Source: Paracoccaceae bacterium (GTDB lineage: Bacteria > Pseudomonadota > Alphaproteobacteria > Rhodobacterales > Rhodobacteraceae). From it: a stretch of 6,234 bases of DNA. The notes under the pieces are model-generated. The model saw nothing but the letters and a program-made list of their open reading frames with translations, had not been told where the DNA came from and searched no databases. Shown in pieces: positions 1 through 4,652 of the stretch (its first letter is position 1; every line of letters begins with the position of its first letter). The stretch lies in assembly GCA_002746395.1 (NCBI GenBank), contig NVXA01000003.1, positions 5,414-11,647 on the forward strand. The letters are read 5' to 3'. The translations under genes and the position numbers were made by a program.

Positions 1-302
1 GCCGCAGCGGTGCGTAGGATGTCTGCCATCAAAGTGCCGCGACCGGGGCCAAGTTCAACCAGTGCGAATTTCGCGGGGCGGCCTTGGTCAACCCATGTCT
101 GGATTAGCCAAAGGGCCAGCATCTCGCCGAACATCTGTGAAACTTCGGGGGCAGTGACGAAATCGCCGTCAGGGCCGAAGGGGTCGCGCGTCGTGTAATA
201 ACCGTGTTCAGGGTCGCTAAGGCAGATGTGCATGTACTCAGCGACACTGATCGGGCCGGATTCAGTAATGCGGGATTTAAGGGTTTTGGTAAGCTCGGTC
301 AT
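1..302 (-). CDS. SAM-dependent methyltransferase, NDUFAF7/MidA family (partial, N-terminal 100 codons)
   Basis: Only the N-terminal 100 codons are inside the window; the gene continues past the left edge. The protein starts MTELTKTLKSRI, followed by GPISVAEYMHICLSDPEHGYY (residues 16-36, split here as GPISVAEYM and DPEHGYY) and GDFVTAPEVSQMFGE (46-60). The class I SAM-binding motif ELGPGRGT is at 83-90. This order is typical of the NDUFAF7/MidA family (formerly DUF185). In eukaryotes NDUFAF7 dimethylates an arginine of the complex I subunit NDUFS2; the bacterial substrate is less certain, so complex I assembly is an inference. The ATG overlaps the lgt stop as ATGA (4 bases). The nearest Shine-Dalgarno-like GGAG lies about 12 bases upstream, which is far, so translation is probably coupled to lgt. 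Family assignment is firm; function is only family-level. Confidence 0.9.
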   Translation of the reverse strand, partial: MTELTKTLKSRITESGPISVAEYMHICLSDPEHGYYTTRDPFGPDGDFVTAPEVSQMFGEMLALWLIQTWVDQGRPAKFALVELGPGRGTLMADILRTAA

Positions 303-1174
303 GTGCGTCTACGGCTCCATAATATCAGGGCTATGCCGATGAAAACCATCGGTAGCGATAAGATTTGACCTTGGGTTAGGCCAGCGTTGCCGAGCGTAAT
401 GACATACCCAAACGGATTATCCAACGAGACAAATTGCGCGTCAGCCTGACGGAACAGTTCAACGAACATGCGCGCCAACCCGTAGCCAAGGAAAAATACA
501 CCGGTGATAAGGCCCGGGAACTGCAAGGCGCGGAAGCGGGTGACGAGCCATAGAATGATGAGGCCAAGCAAGATGCCCTCTAACCCTGCCTCGTATAATT
601 GGCTGGGGTGGCGGGTGCAGGCCAGAAGCCATGTGTCGGGGCAATCAGCACCGGGGAATTCTATTGCCCAAGGTACGGTTGTTGGGCGCCCCCATAATTC
701 TGGCATGATAAAATTCGCGATACGGCCAAGGAAAAGCCCAACAGGGGCGGCCACGGCGATGGCATCGGCGACAGACCAAAGGGGCAGTTTGTGACGCCAT
801 GAATAGATGGCAGTGGCGACAATCACGCCTGCAAATCCGCCGTGGAAGGACATGCCGCCTTGCCATACTTTCAGGATCTCACCGGGGTTGGCGAAGTAGT
901 ATTCGGATTGGTAGAACAGCACGAATCCCAAGCGGCCACCAAGAACAACACCGAAGATCAGCCATGTTAACAAGTCCTCGGCCTGATCGGGGGACATTGG
1001 GGCCGAACCCTTCCAAACGGATTTGCGTTTCATCAGGCGGACGATTATGCGCCATCCGATTAACAGGCCGCCGATATACGCCAACGCGTACCAGCGTAGG
1101 GCCACGTTGAAGCCGAATAGGTCGAATGCGAAAATTTCTGGGTCTATATTGGGGTAGGGTATCGCTAGTAGCAT
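299..1174 (-). CDS. lgt: Phosphatidylglycerol:prolipoprotein diacylglyceryl transferase
   Basis: This is the first enzyme of lipoprotein maturation. It moves diacylglycerol from phosphatidylglycerol to the lipobox cysteine of prolipoproteins in the inner membrane. The 291-residue protein is hydrophobic, with several membrane segments. Landmarks are LRWYALAY (26-33), GGMSFHGG (106-113, with the conserved His111), GRIANFIMPELWGR (150-163), HPSQLYEA (189-196) and RMFVELFRQ (235-243). I chose the ATG at 1174 because the MLLAIPYPNIDPEIF start matches the family and GGAGG lies 5 bases upstream. The open frame extends back to 1360 but then runs antisense through ubiK. Oddity: the family signature normally has Asn in the GRxxNFxN block (Asn149 in E. 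coli numbering), and here it is Met157 followed by Pro; the preceding Arg151 and Asn154 and the following Glu159 and Gly162 are kept. The gene is first of a likely pair with the overlapping methyltransferase. Confidence 0.97.
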   Translation of the reverse strand: MLLAIPYPNIDPEIFAFDLFGFNVALRWYALAYIGGLLIGWRIIVRLMKRKSVWKGSAPMSPDQAEDLLTWLIFGVVLGGRLGFVLFYQSEYYFANPGEILKVWQGGMSFHGGFAGVIVATAIYSWRHKLPLWSVADAIAVAAPVGLFLGRIANFIMPELWGRPTTVPWAIEFPGADCPDTWLLACTRHPSQLYEAGLEGILLGLIILWLVTRFRALQFPGLITGVFFLGYGLARMFVELFRQADAQFVSLDNPFGYVITLGNAGLTQGQILSLPMVFIGIALILWSRRRT

Positions 1175-1196
1175 GGAAGCCTCCGATTTTGGGCCG

Positions 1197-1225
1197 ACAA
1201 TTCCGAAAGACCCCGCCAAAGTCAA
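1197..1225 (-). promoter_or_regulatory. Predicted sigma70-type promoter for lgt
   Basis: On the minus strand TTGACT (plus 1220-1225) is followed after exactly 17 bases by AATTGT (plus 1197-1202). The -35 box matches five of six consensus bases; the -10 box is weak (three of six). Transcription would begin about 15 bases before the lgt ATG at 1174, leaving just enough leader for the GGAGG. The placement in the divergent lgt/ubiK gap supports it, but no other evidence does. Confidence 0.4.
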
Positions 1226-1233
1226 TGTGGTGC

Positions 1234-1264
1234 TTGGCAAAGCGTTTGTGAAGGCCCATATAGG
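1234..1264 (+). promoter_or_regulatory. Tentative promoter for ubiK-like gene
   Basis: TTGGCA at 1234-1239 is followed by the AT-rich stretch CATATAGG around 1257-1264. CATATA gives a 17-base spacer but a poor -10; TATAGG gives a better -10 with a 19-base spacer. A start near 1270 would leave a leader of about 20 bases that includes AAGGAG. It is back to back with the lgt promoter. Weak call made mainly from position. Confidence 0.25.
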
Positions 1265-1291
1265 GAGGAACAGATATTGAAGGAGAGCGCT

Positions 1292-1573
1292 ATGCAGAGC
1301 CGCAACCGTATATTTGACGATATGTCCCAATTGATGACCAACGCCATGGGTGTGGCGCAAGGTGCCAAAGACGAGGCGGAAACCGCCATGAAGTCGATGA
1401 TCGACCGCTGGATGGCCGACCGCGATTTCGTGTCGCGCGACGAATTCGATGCTGTGCGCGAAATGGCCACCAAGGCCCGCGAAGAAAACGCGACGTTATT
1501 GGCGCGAATCGAAGCGTTAGAGGCGAAACCCAAGCCCAAGCCACGCGCGAAGCCGAAGGCTGCTAAAAAGTAA
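1292..1573 (+). CDS. UbiK-like accessory factor (BMFP-domain protein)
   Basis: Small 93-residue protein of the BMFP/YqiC family. In E. coli the member UbiK binds UbiJ and supports aerobic ubiquinone synthesis, and earlier work on the Brucella homologue reported membrane-fusion activity; the role here is inferred from family. The N-terminal part (1-40) can form an amphipathic helix. Residues 46-78, DFVSRDEFDAVREMATKA and onward to RIEALE, form the conserved coiled coil. The tail is a basic KPKPKPRAKPKAAKK (79-93), typical of such proteins. Start: a TTG five codons earlier (1277) is open, but AAGGAG lies 6 bases before the ATG at 1292 and would sit inside that longer frame, so the ATG is preferred. 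Transcribed alone, divergently from lgt and closed by a terminator. Family is clear; the symbol ubiK is withheld because the function is unproven in this group. Confidence 0.9.
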   Translation: MQSRNRIFDDMSQLMTNAMGVAQGAKDEAETAMKSMIDRWMADRDFVSRDEFDAVREMATKAREENATLLARIEALEAKPKPKPRAKPKAAKK

Positions 1574-1596
1574 TCAGGCCAGTATTCAGCTTTAAC

Positions 1597-1627
1597 ACCG
1601 CCTAGGCCGCAAGGTTTGGGCGGTTTT
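1597..1627 (+). terminator. Intrinsic terminator after ubiK-like gene
   Basis: ACCGCCTAGGCC (1597-1608) pairs with GGTTTGGGCGGT (1613-1624) over 12 pairs, three of them G-U, closed by a GCAA tetraloop (GNRA type). The stem runs into TTTT (1624-1627). It lies 23 bases after the ubiK stop. The U tract is short, so termination may be incomplete, but the stem is complete. Confidence 0.8.
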
Positions 1628-1629
1628 GC

Positions 1630-1638
1630 TGTGGATAA
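1630..1638 (-). promoter_or_regulatory. DnaA-box 9-mer (perfect consensus)
   Basis: TGTGGATAA on the plus strand is TTATCCACA on the minus strand, the strict DnaA-box consensus. It sits just after the ubiK terminator, 132 bases before the next gene. There is only one such perfect box and no AT-rich array, so this is not an origin. It may be a regulatory or titration site, or chance. Confidence 0.3.
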
Positions 1639-1689
1639 CTGAAAAATTCCCCTTTACTAAACCTCGCTTTACAGACACCATATATCGCG

Positions 1690-1714
1690 TGGTTCGTGGT
1701 AATATCCACGACCA
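1690..1714. repeat. Bulged inverted repeat in the leader of the YbjN-domain gene
   Basis: TGGTTCGTGG (1690-1699) pairs with CCACGACCA (1706-1714) over 9 pairs with one bulged T, around the centre TAATAT (1700-1705). It ends 55 bases before the ATG. TAATAT resembles a -10 box, but no convincing -35 box lies 16-18 bases upstream. It may be an operator or an RNA hairpin; there is no T tract to make it a terminator. The rest of the 1628-1769 gap shows no promoter I can defend. Confidence 0.4.
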
Positions 1715-1769
1715 GTAGTGTGGCGGCCTGTTATTAGTGGATTTTTCCTGAAAGGCCCAAGGGGGCAAT

Positions 1770-2267
1770 ATGAATGCCGAAGAGATAACCACCGACGATT
1801 TTCACCCGATTGATATTGTCGAGCATTTGGCGCATTTCCACGCATGGGATTTCGACCGGATCGAAGACAATCAGATCGCCGTGATCATTGACGGGGCATG
1901 GGCAAATTATGCTTTGTCATTGGCGTGGCATCCGCATGACGAAACCTTGCGGATGATCTGCACCTTTGACATGGATCCACCCGAGGACCGCTTGCCGTTG
2001 CTGTACGATGTGTTGAACAGGGCAAACGACAAGAACTGGTCGGGGTCATTCAGCTTGTGGCGCGAACAATCGATGATGGTGTACCGGTACGGCTTGAATT
2101 TGACGGGTGGTGCGACAGCATCTGCCGCGCAGATAGAAGATATCGTTGGCGCAGCCGTTGCGGCGAGCGAGCGGTTTTATCCGGCGTTCCAACTGGTCTG
2201 CTGGGGCGATAGTACGCCTGAACAGGCGATGACAGTCGCAATGGAAGAGGCCTATGGCCGCGCCTGA
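1770..2267 (+). CDS. YbjN domain-containing protein
   Basis: A 165-residue soluble, acidic protein with no signal peptide or membrane segment. The pattern IDIVEHLAHFHAWDFDRIEDNQ (14-35, read as IDIVEHL, then HAWDFDRIEDNQ) and the later LLYDVLNRANDKNWSGSFSLW (77-97) match the YbjN family, whose fold resembles type III secretion chaperones. The E. coli member is linked to stress tolerance and motility, but no biochemical activity is known, so none is claimed here. AAGGGGG lies 4 bases before the ATG. It is followed after 15 bases by proC and is probably cotranscribed with it; from memory this YbjN-proC pairing recurs in Rhodobacterales, which suggests a functional or merely operonic link. Confidence 0.88.
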   Translation: MNAEEITTDDFHPIDIVEHLAHFHAWDFDRIEDNQIAVIIDGAWANYALSLAWHPHDETLRMICTFDMDPPEDRLPLLYDVLNRANDKNWSGSFSLWREQSMMVYRYGLNLTGGATASAAQIEDIVGAAVAASERFYPAFQLVCWGDSTPEQAMTVAMEEAYGRA

Positions 2268-2282
2268 AACTAGGAGAGTTCG

Positions 2283-3104
2283 ATGTCATTAGAGGCGATT
2301 AACCAACGCGGATTGGTGCTGCTTGGCTGTGGGAAAATGGGAACGGCGATGCTTGAGGGCTGGCTGGCGAACGGGGTGAAACCTGCCTCCGTGACGATTA
2401 TTGATCCCTATCCGTCAGAACGTCTGGTCGTGTTGCAGGCTGATGGATTGCGCCTGAATGTGGGTTTGCCTGCATCGCCTGCGATCTGCATTCTGGCTGT
2501 GAAGCCACAGATGATGGGCGAGGCTTTGCCGCAAATTACCGCACTGGGAAATGGCGAAACCGTGTTTTTGTCGATCGCGGCAGGCACGCCGATTGCGACA
2601 TTCGAGGATATTTTGGGGGCGCAGACGCCAATCATCCGCGCCATGCCCAATACGCCTGCGGCTGTCGGGCGAGGGATCACAGCGTTGATCGGGAACGCGC
2701 TGATTGATGATACCGCGATGGCAATGGCGGAAAGTTTGCTGCAAGCGGTTGGGCAAACCGTGCAGCTGGATTCCGAGGATCAGATGGATGCGGTAACGGC
2801 TGTTTCCGGCTCCGGCCCCGCCTATGTTTTCCATTTGATCGAGACATTGGCCGCCGCGGGCGTGGCCGAAGGGTTGCCCGCCGATATGGCGATGCTGTTG
2901 GCTAAAGCTACGGTTGGCGGCGCTGGCGAGTTGGCGGAGCGCGCCGAAGAGGACCCGTCCACGTTGCGCGTTAACGTAACCAGCCCTGGCGGAACGACGG
3001 CAGCGGCGTTGCGTGTTTTAATGGACGAGGACCGTGGATTTCCGGCGTTGTTGCGCGAGGCGGTGAAGGCCTCGGCTGATCGAAGTCGTGAGTTAGGCAA
3101 GTAA
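2283..3104 (+). CDS. proC: Pyrroline-5-carboxylate reductase
   Basis: Final enzyme of proline synthesis: it reduces 1-pyrroline-5-carboxylate to L-proline with NAD(P)H in the cytoplasm. The 273-residue length is normal. The Rossmann dinucleotide motif LGCGKMG is at 14-20, AVKPQ at 72-76 and the RAMPNTPAAVGRG block at 119-131. The family signature region DAVTAVSGSGPAYVF (169-183) and the C-terminal NVTSPGGTTAAAL (231-243) form the substrate pocket and dimer domain. All key blocks are intact. The ATG is set by AGGAG 6 bases upstream. It lies 15 bases after the YbjN-domain gene in a probable two-gene operon. No T-tract terminator follows; the next bases are already the phasin operator. Confidence 0.97.
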   Translation: MSLEAINQRGLVLLGCGKMGTAMLEGWLANGVKPASVTIIDPYPSERLVVLQADGLRLNVGLPASPAICILAVKPQMMGEALPQITALGNGETVFLSIAAGTPIATFEDILGAQTPIIRAMPNTPAAVGRGITALIGNALIDDTAMAMAESLLQAVGQTVQLDSEDQMDAVTAVSGSGPAYVFHLIETLAAAGVAEGLPADMAMLLAKATVGGAGELAERAEEDPSTLRVNVTSPGGTTAAALRVLMDEDRGFPALLREAVKASADRSRELGK

Positions 3105-3106
3105 AA

Positions 3107-3151
3107 TGCTGCAGTGCACAACGGGTGATTGACATTTTGTGCAGTGCAGCA
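3107..3151. promoter_or_regulatory. Paired TGCAGTGCA operator, probable PhaR-type binding site
   Basis: Two 15-base arms, TGCTGCAGTGCACAA (3107-3121) and TTGTGCAGTGCAGCA (3137-3151), are inverted copies of each other with one mismatch. Each holds TGCAGTGCA, a TGC-N3-GCA element, and these cores are 30 bases apart, close to three helical turns. From memory, PhaR, the polyhydroxyalkanoate-responsive repressor of Rhodobacter and Paracoccus, recognises TGC-rich sites of the CTGC-N3-GCAG type; each arm matches that in seven of eight fixed positions. The right arm fills the spacer between the -35 and -10 boxes of the phasin promoter, so a bound protein would block polymerase. Confidence 0.65.
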
Positions 3152-3157
3152 TATATA
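3129..3157 (+). promoter_or_regulatory. Strong sigma70-type promoter of the phasin gene
   Basis: A perfect -35 box TTGACA (3129-3134) is followed after 17 bases by TATATA (3152-3157). Transcription should begin near 3164, about 30 bases before the ATG. This is the best promoter match in the window and fits an abundant protein. It overlaps the TGCAGTGCA operator, whose right arm occupies the spacer. Confidence 0.75.
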
Positions 3158-3193
3158 GGAACCTGAAACACAAAACCCGATCAGGAGCCTATC

Positions 3194-3655
3194 ATGTTTG
3201 ACCCAAAATCCTCCCCGTTCGATCTGGAACAGATGACGGAATTCTTTAAAGCCAACGATTTCACCAAAGCGTTTACGGCACCAACAATGCCCGGCGTTGA
3301 TGCGGATGCCATTCTGGCGGCCCAGAAGAAAAATATGGCAACACTTATCGCTGCGAACAAAGCCGCCGCCGCTGGCTATCAGGAATTGTTTGCTAAACAA
3401 GTTGAAGTGTTCGAAGCAACATTGGGCGAAGCGCAAAAGCAGATTGCTGATTTTGATCCATCCAAAATGGATGCAGATAGCGCAACCACGCAGGGTGAAG
3501 TTGCCAAAGCCGCTTTTGAAAAAGCATTGGGCAATATGACGGCACTGGCCGAAGGTGCGCAGAAAGCCAATGCCGATGCGTTTGAAGTCGTTTCCGCTGG
3601 CATCAAAGATTCAGTTGCTGAGCTTCAGGAAATGTCAAAAAAGACTTCCAAGTAA
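3194..3655 (+). CDS. Phasin family protein (polyhydroxyalkanoate granule-associated)
   Basis: Phasins are small amphipathic proteins that coat polyhydroxyalkanoate granules and control their number and size. This one has 153 residues, nearly all predicted helix from about 37 to 148. It is rich in Ala, Lys and Glu, with no Cys or Trp. Landmarks are AAQKKNMATLIAANKAAAAG (42-61), the GYQELFAKQVEVFE stretch (61-74) and AFEKALGNMTALAEGAQKAN (107-126), the usual phasin pattern. AGGAG lies 6 bases before the ATG. It is a single-gene unit with its own strong promoter, operator and terminator. No other polyhydroxyalkanoate gene (phaC, phaZ, phaR) is in the window, so the link to granules rests on family and on the PhaR-like operator. 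A non-granule phasin-like role remains possible. Confidence 0.88.
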   Translation: MFDPKSSPFDLEQMTEFFKANDFTKAFTAPTMPGVDADAILAAQKKNMATLIAANKAAAAGYQELFAKQVEVFEATLGEAQKQIADFDPSKMDADSATTQGEVAKAAFEKALGNMTALAEGAQKANADAFEVVSAGIKDSVAELQEMSKKTSK

Positions 3656-3676
3656 ATTCAACTCCTCCCGTTGAAT
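3656..3676 (+). ncRNA. Anti-Shine-Dalgarno hairpin in phasin 3' UTR (cuckoo/CcsR-like)
   Basis: One base after the phasin stop, ATTCAAC (3656-3662) pairs perfectly with GTTGAAT (3670-3676) and exposes the loop TCCTCCC (3663-3669). The loop with its closing C reads CTCCTCCC, complementary to a Shine-Dalgarno sequence. From memory, the CcsR or cuckoo RNAs of Rhodobacter and relatives carry CCUCCUCCC in hairpin loops upstream of a terminator and are cut from mRNA 3' ends. Here there is one such hairpin, followed 2 bases later by a terminator, giving a possible 3'-UTR RNA of about 55 bases. Resemblance only; it could be a passive mRNA 3' end. Confidence 0.45.
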
Positions 3677-3678
3677 AA

Positions 3679-3710
3679 ACCGCTTGCCCTTTCAGGGTGG
3701 GCGGTTTTTT
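3679..3710 (+). terminator. Intrinsic terminator of the phasin gene
   Basis: ACCGCTTGCCCT (3679-3690) pairs with AGGGTGGGCGGT (3694-3705) over 12 pairs including three G-T wobbles, with a TTC loop (opening to TTTCA if the last A-T pair melts). The T tract is TTTTTT (3705-3710). This is the clearest terminator in the window. Its outer stem ACCGC/GCGGT and tail match those of the ubiK terminator. Confidence 0.92.
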
Positions 3711-3731
3711 ATTGCGTGAACGGAGGGCGTG

Positions 3732-4070
3732 ATGGCTGACTTGGATTTTGATACGTTTCTGAAAACCGACATTCGCGTTGGGCGGGTTCTGCGGGCGGAA
3801 CCGTACCCCGAGGCGCGCAACCCCTCGATTAAACTGTGGGTCGATTTTGGCGCAGATATTGGCGAGAAAAAAACCTCCGCTCAGATCACCGCGCATTATA
3901 CGCCCGAAGAATTGGTAGGGCGGATGGTGATGGGGGTTATCAATTTCCCACCACGCCAGATTGGCAAGTTTATGTCTGAATTTCTGATACTGGGCGTGCC
4001 GGACGCAAAGGGCGGGATTGTTCTGCTGACCCCCGATCAAGACGTGCCGGTTGGCGGGCGGATGCATTAA
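3732..4070 (+). CDS. csaA: CsaA-type tRNA-binding-domain protein
   Basis: The 112-residue protein is a single OB-fold EMAP/Trbp111-like domain of the CsaA family. Bacillus CsaA is described as a dimer with chaperone-like and export-related activity, and its structure suggests tRNA binding; the cellular role is unsettled. Landmarks are DIRVGRVLRAEPYPEARNPS (13-32), then the KLWVDFG strand (34-40), KKTSAQIT (46-53) and the FPPRQIGKFMSEFLILG block (72-88), which is the family hallmark. A GTG one codon earlier (3729) is open, but GGAGG lies 5 bases before the ATG at 3732, so the ATG is preferred. It follows the phasin terminator by 21 bases with no clear promoter, so read-through or a promoter inside the terminator gap is possible. 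It ends on the base before the tdk stop codon. Confidence 0.92.
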   Translation: MADLDFDTFLKTDIRVGRVLRAEPYPEARNPSIKLWVDFGADIGEKKTSAQITAHYTPEELVGRMVMGVINFPPRQIGKFMSEFLILGVPDAKGGIVLLTPDQDVPVGGRMH

Positions 4071-4082
4071 CTAATCGTTAAC
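4067..4082 (+). promoter_or_regulatory. TTAA-N7-TTAAC match (CtrA-type) across the csaA/tdk stop codons
   Basis: TTAACTAATCGTTAAC fits the CtrA full-site consensus exactly. It spans both convergent stop codons and is also an inverted repeat TTAAC-N5-GTTAA. No promoter is expected here, so it is more likely chance, or a site of another kind, than a regulatory element. Confidence 0.2.
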
Positions 4083-4649
4083 CGCTTCGCGCCAATGGCG
4101 ACGGCAAAGACTGACGTAGGTTTCATTACCACCGATTTGCACCTGTTCACCTGCCGTTAACGTATTGCCGTCTTGGTCTTGGCGAACCACCATCGTGGCC
4201 TTCTTGCCGCAATGGCAAATCGTACGGATTTCGCGCATTTCGTCGGCTAGGGCCAGCAGGGCCGCTGATCCGGGGAACAGTTTGCCAAGAAAGTCGACGC
4301 GCAGACCGTACGCCATTACGGGGATCTTCAAGTCATCCACTACGCGTGCCAGTTGCCAAACTTGATCTTCGCTAAGGAATTGTGCCTCGTCAATCAGAAT
4401 GCAAACGAAGGGGCCTTGCGCGCGCCGCGCCTCGATCATGGCGAACAGATCGCTGTTGGGGCTAAACATATCAGCGTCCGCTGTGATGCCGATGCGGCTG
4501 CCGATCTGGCCTTTCCCGACGCGGTCATCAAGGCGGGCGGTCAGCAGGTAAGTATCCATCCCGCGTTCACGGTAATTATGGGCTGCTTGCAAAAGGATCG
4601 TGCTTTTACCCGCGTTCATCGTGGAATAGTTAAAGTATAGTTTAGCCAT
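4071..4649 (-). CDS. tdk: Thymidine kinase (type II)
   Basis: Phosphorylates thymidine (and deoxyuridine) with ATP to feed dTTP salvage. At 192 residues it has normal length. The P-loop region STMNAGKST is at 9-17, the DEAQF block with the likely catalytic Glu88 at 87-91, and YGLRVDF at 114-120. The zinc-binding set is Cys145-x-Cys147 with Cys182 and His185, and the substrate-binding lasso VQIGGNETYVS is at 170-180. All are intact. The ATG lies only 3 bases after the stop of the upstream ketosynthase gene and has no good Shine-Dalgarno sequence, so translation is probably coupled to it. Its stop (TAG on the minus strand) directly abuts the csaA stop, with no terminator visible between the two. 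Confidence 0.96.
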   Translation of the reverse strand: MAKLYFNYSTMNAGKSTILLQAAHNYRERGMDTYLLTARLDDRVGKGQIGSRIGITADADMFSPNSDLFAMIEARRAQGPFVCILIDEAQFLSEDQVWQLARVVDDLKIPVMAYGLRVDFLGKLFPGSAALLALADEMREIRTICHCGKKATMVVRQDQDGNTLTAGEQVQIGGNETYVSLCRRHWREAVND

Positions 4650-4652
4650 CGT

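Noticed and set aside
879..1259. 126-codon minus-strand frame overlapping lgt in another frame
   Set aside because: Shadow of lgt coding sequence, as are the similar frames at 376-866.
1175..1360. N-terminal extension of lgt by 62 codons to an ATG at 1360
   Set aside because: It runs antisense through the start of the ubiK-like gene, has no family similarity, and the ATG at 1174 has both GGAGG and the family's normal N-terminus.
1592..1792. 66-codon minus-strand open frame in the ubiK/YbjN gap
   Set aside because: It passes through the ubiK terminator and into the YbjN start, with no ribosome site or family features.
3107..3151. The phasin-upstream inverted repeat as a proC terminator
   Set aside because: No T tract follows (the next bases are TATATAGG), and the right arm fills a promoter spacer, so an operator is the better reading.
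2822..3436. 204-codon minus-strand open frame antisense to proC and the phasin
   Set aside because: It covers the 3' end of proC, the phasin promoter and the phasin itself, all well supported; the translation resembles no family and shadows codon bias.
3603..4067. 154-codon minus-strand open frame antisense to csaA
   Set aside because: It crosses the phasin terminator and lies opposite a clear CsaA-family gene; no recognisable domain.
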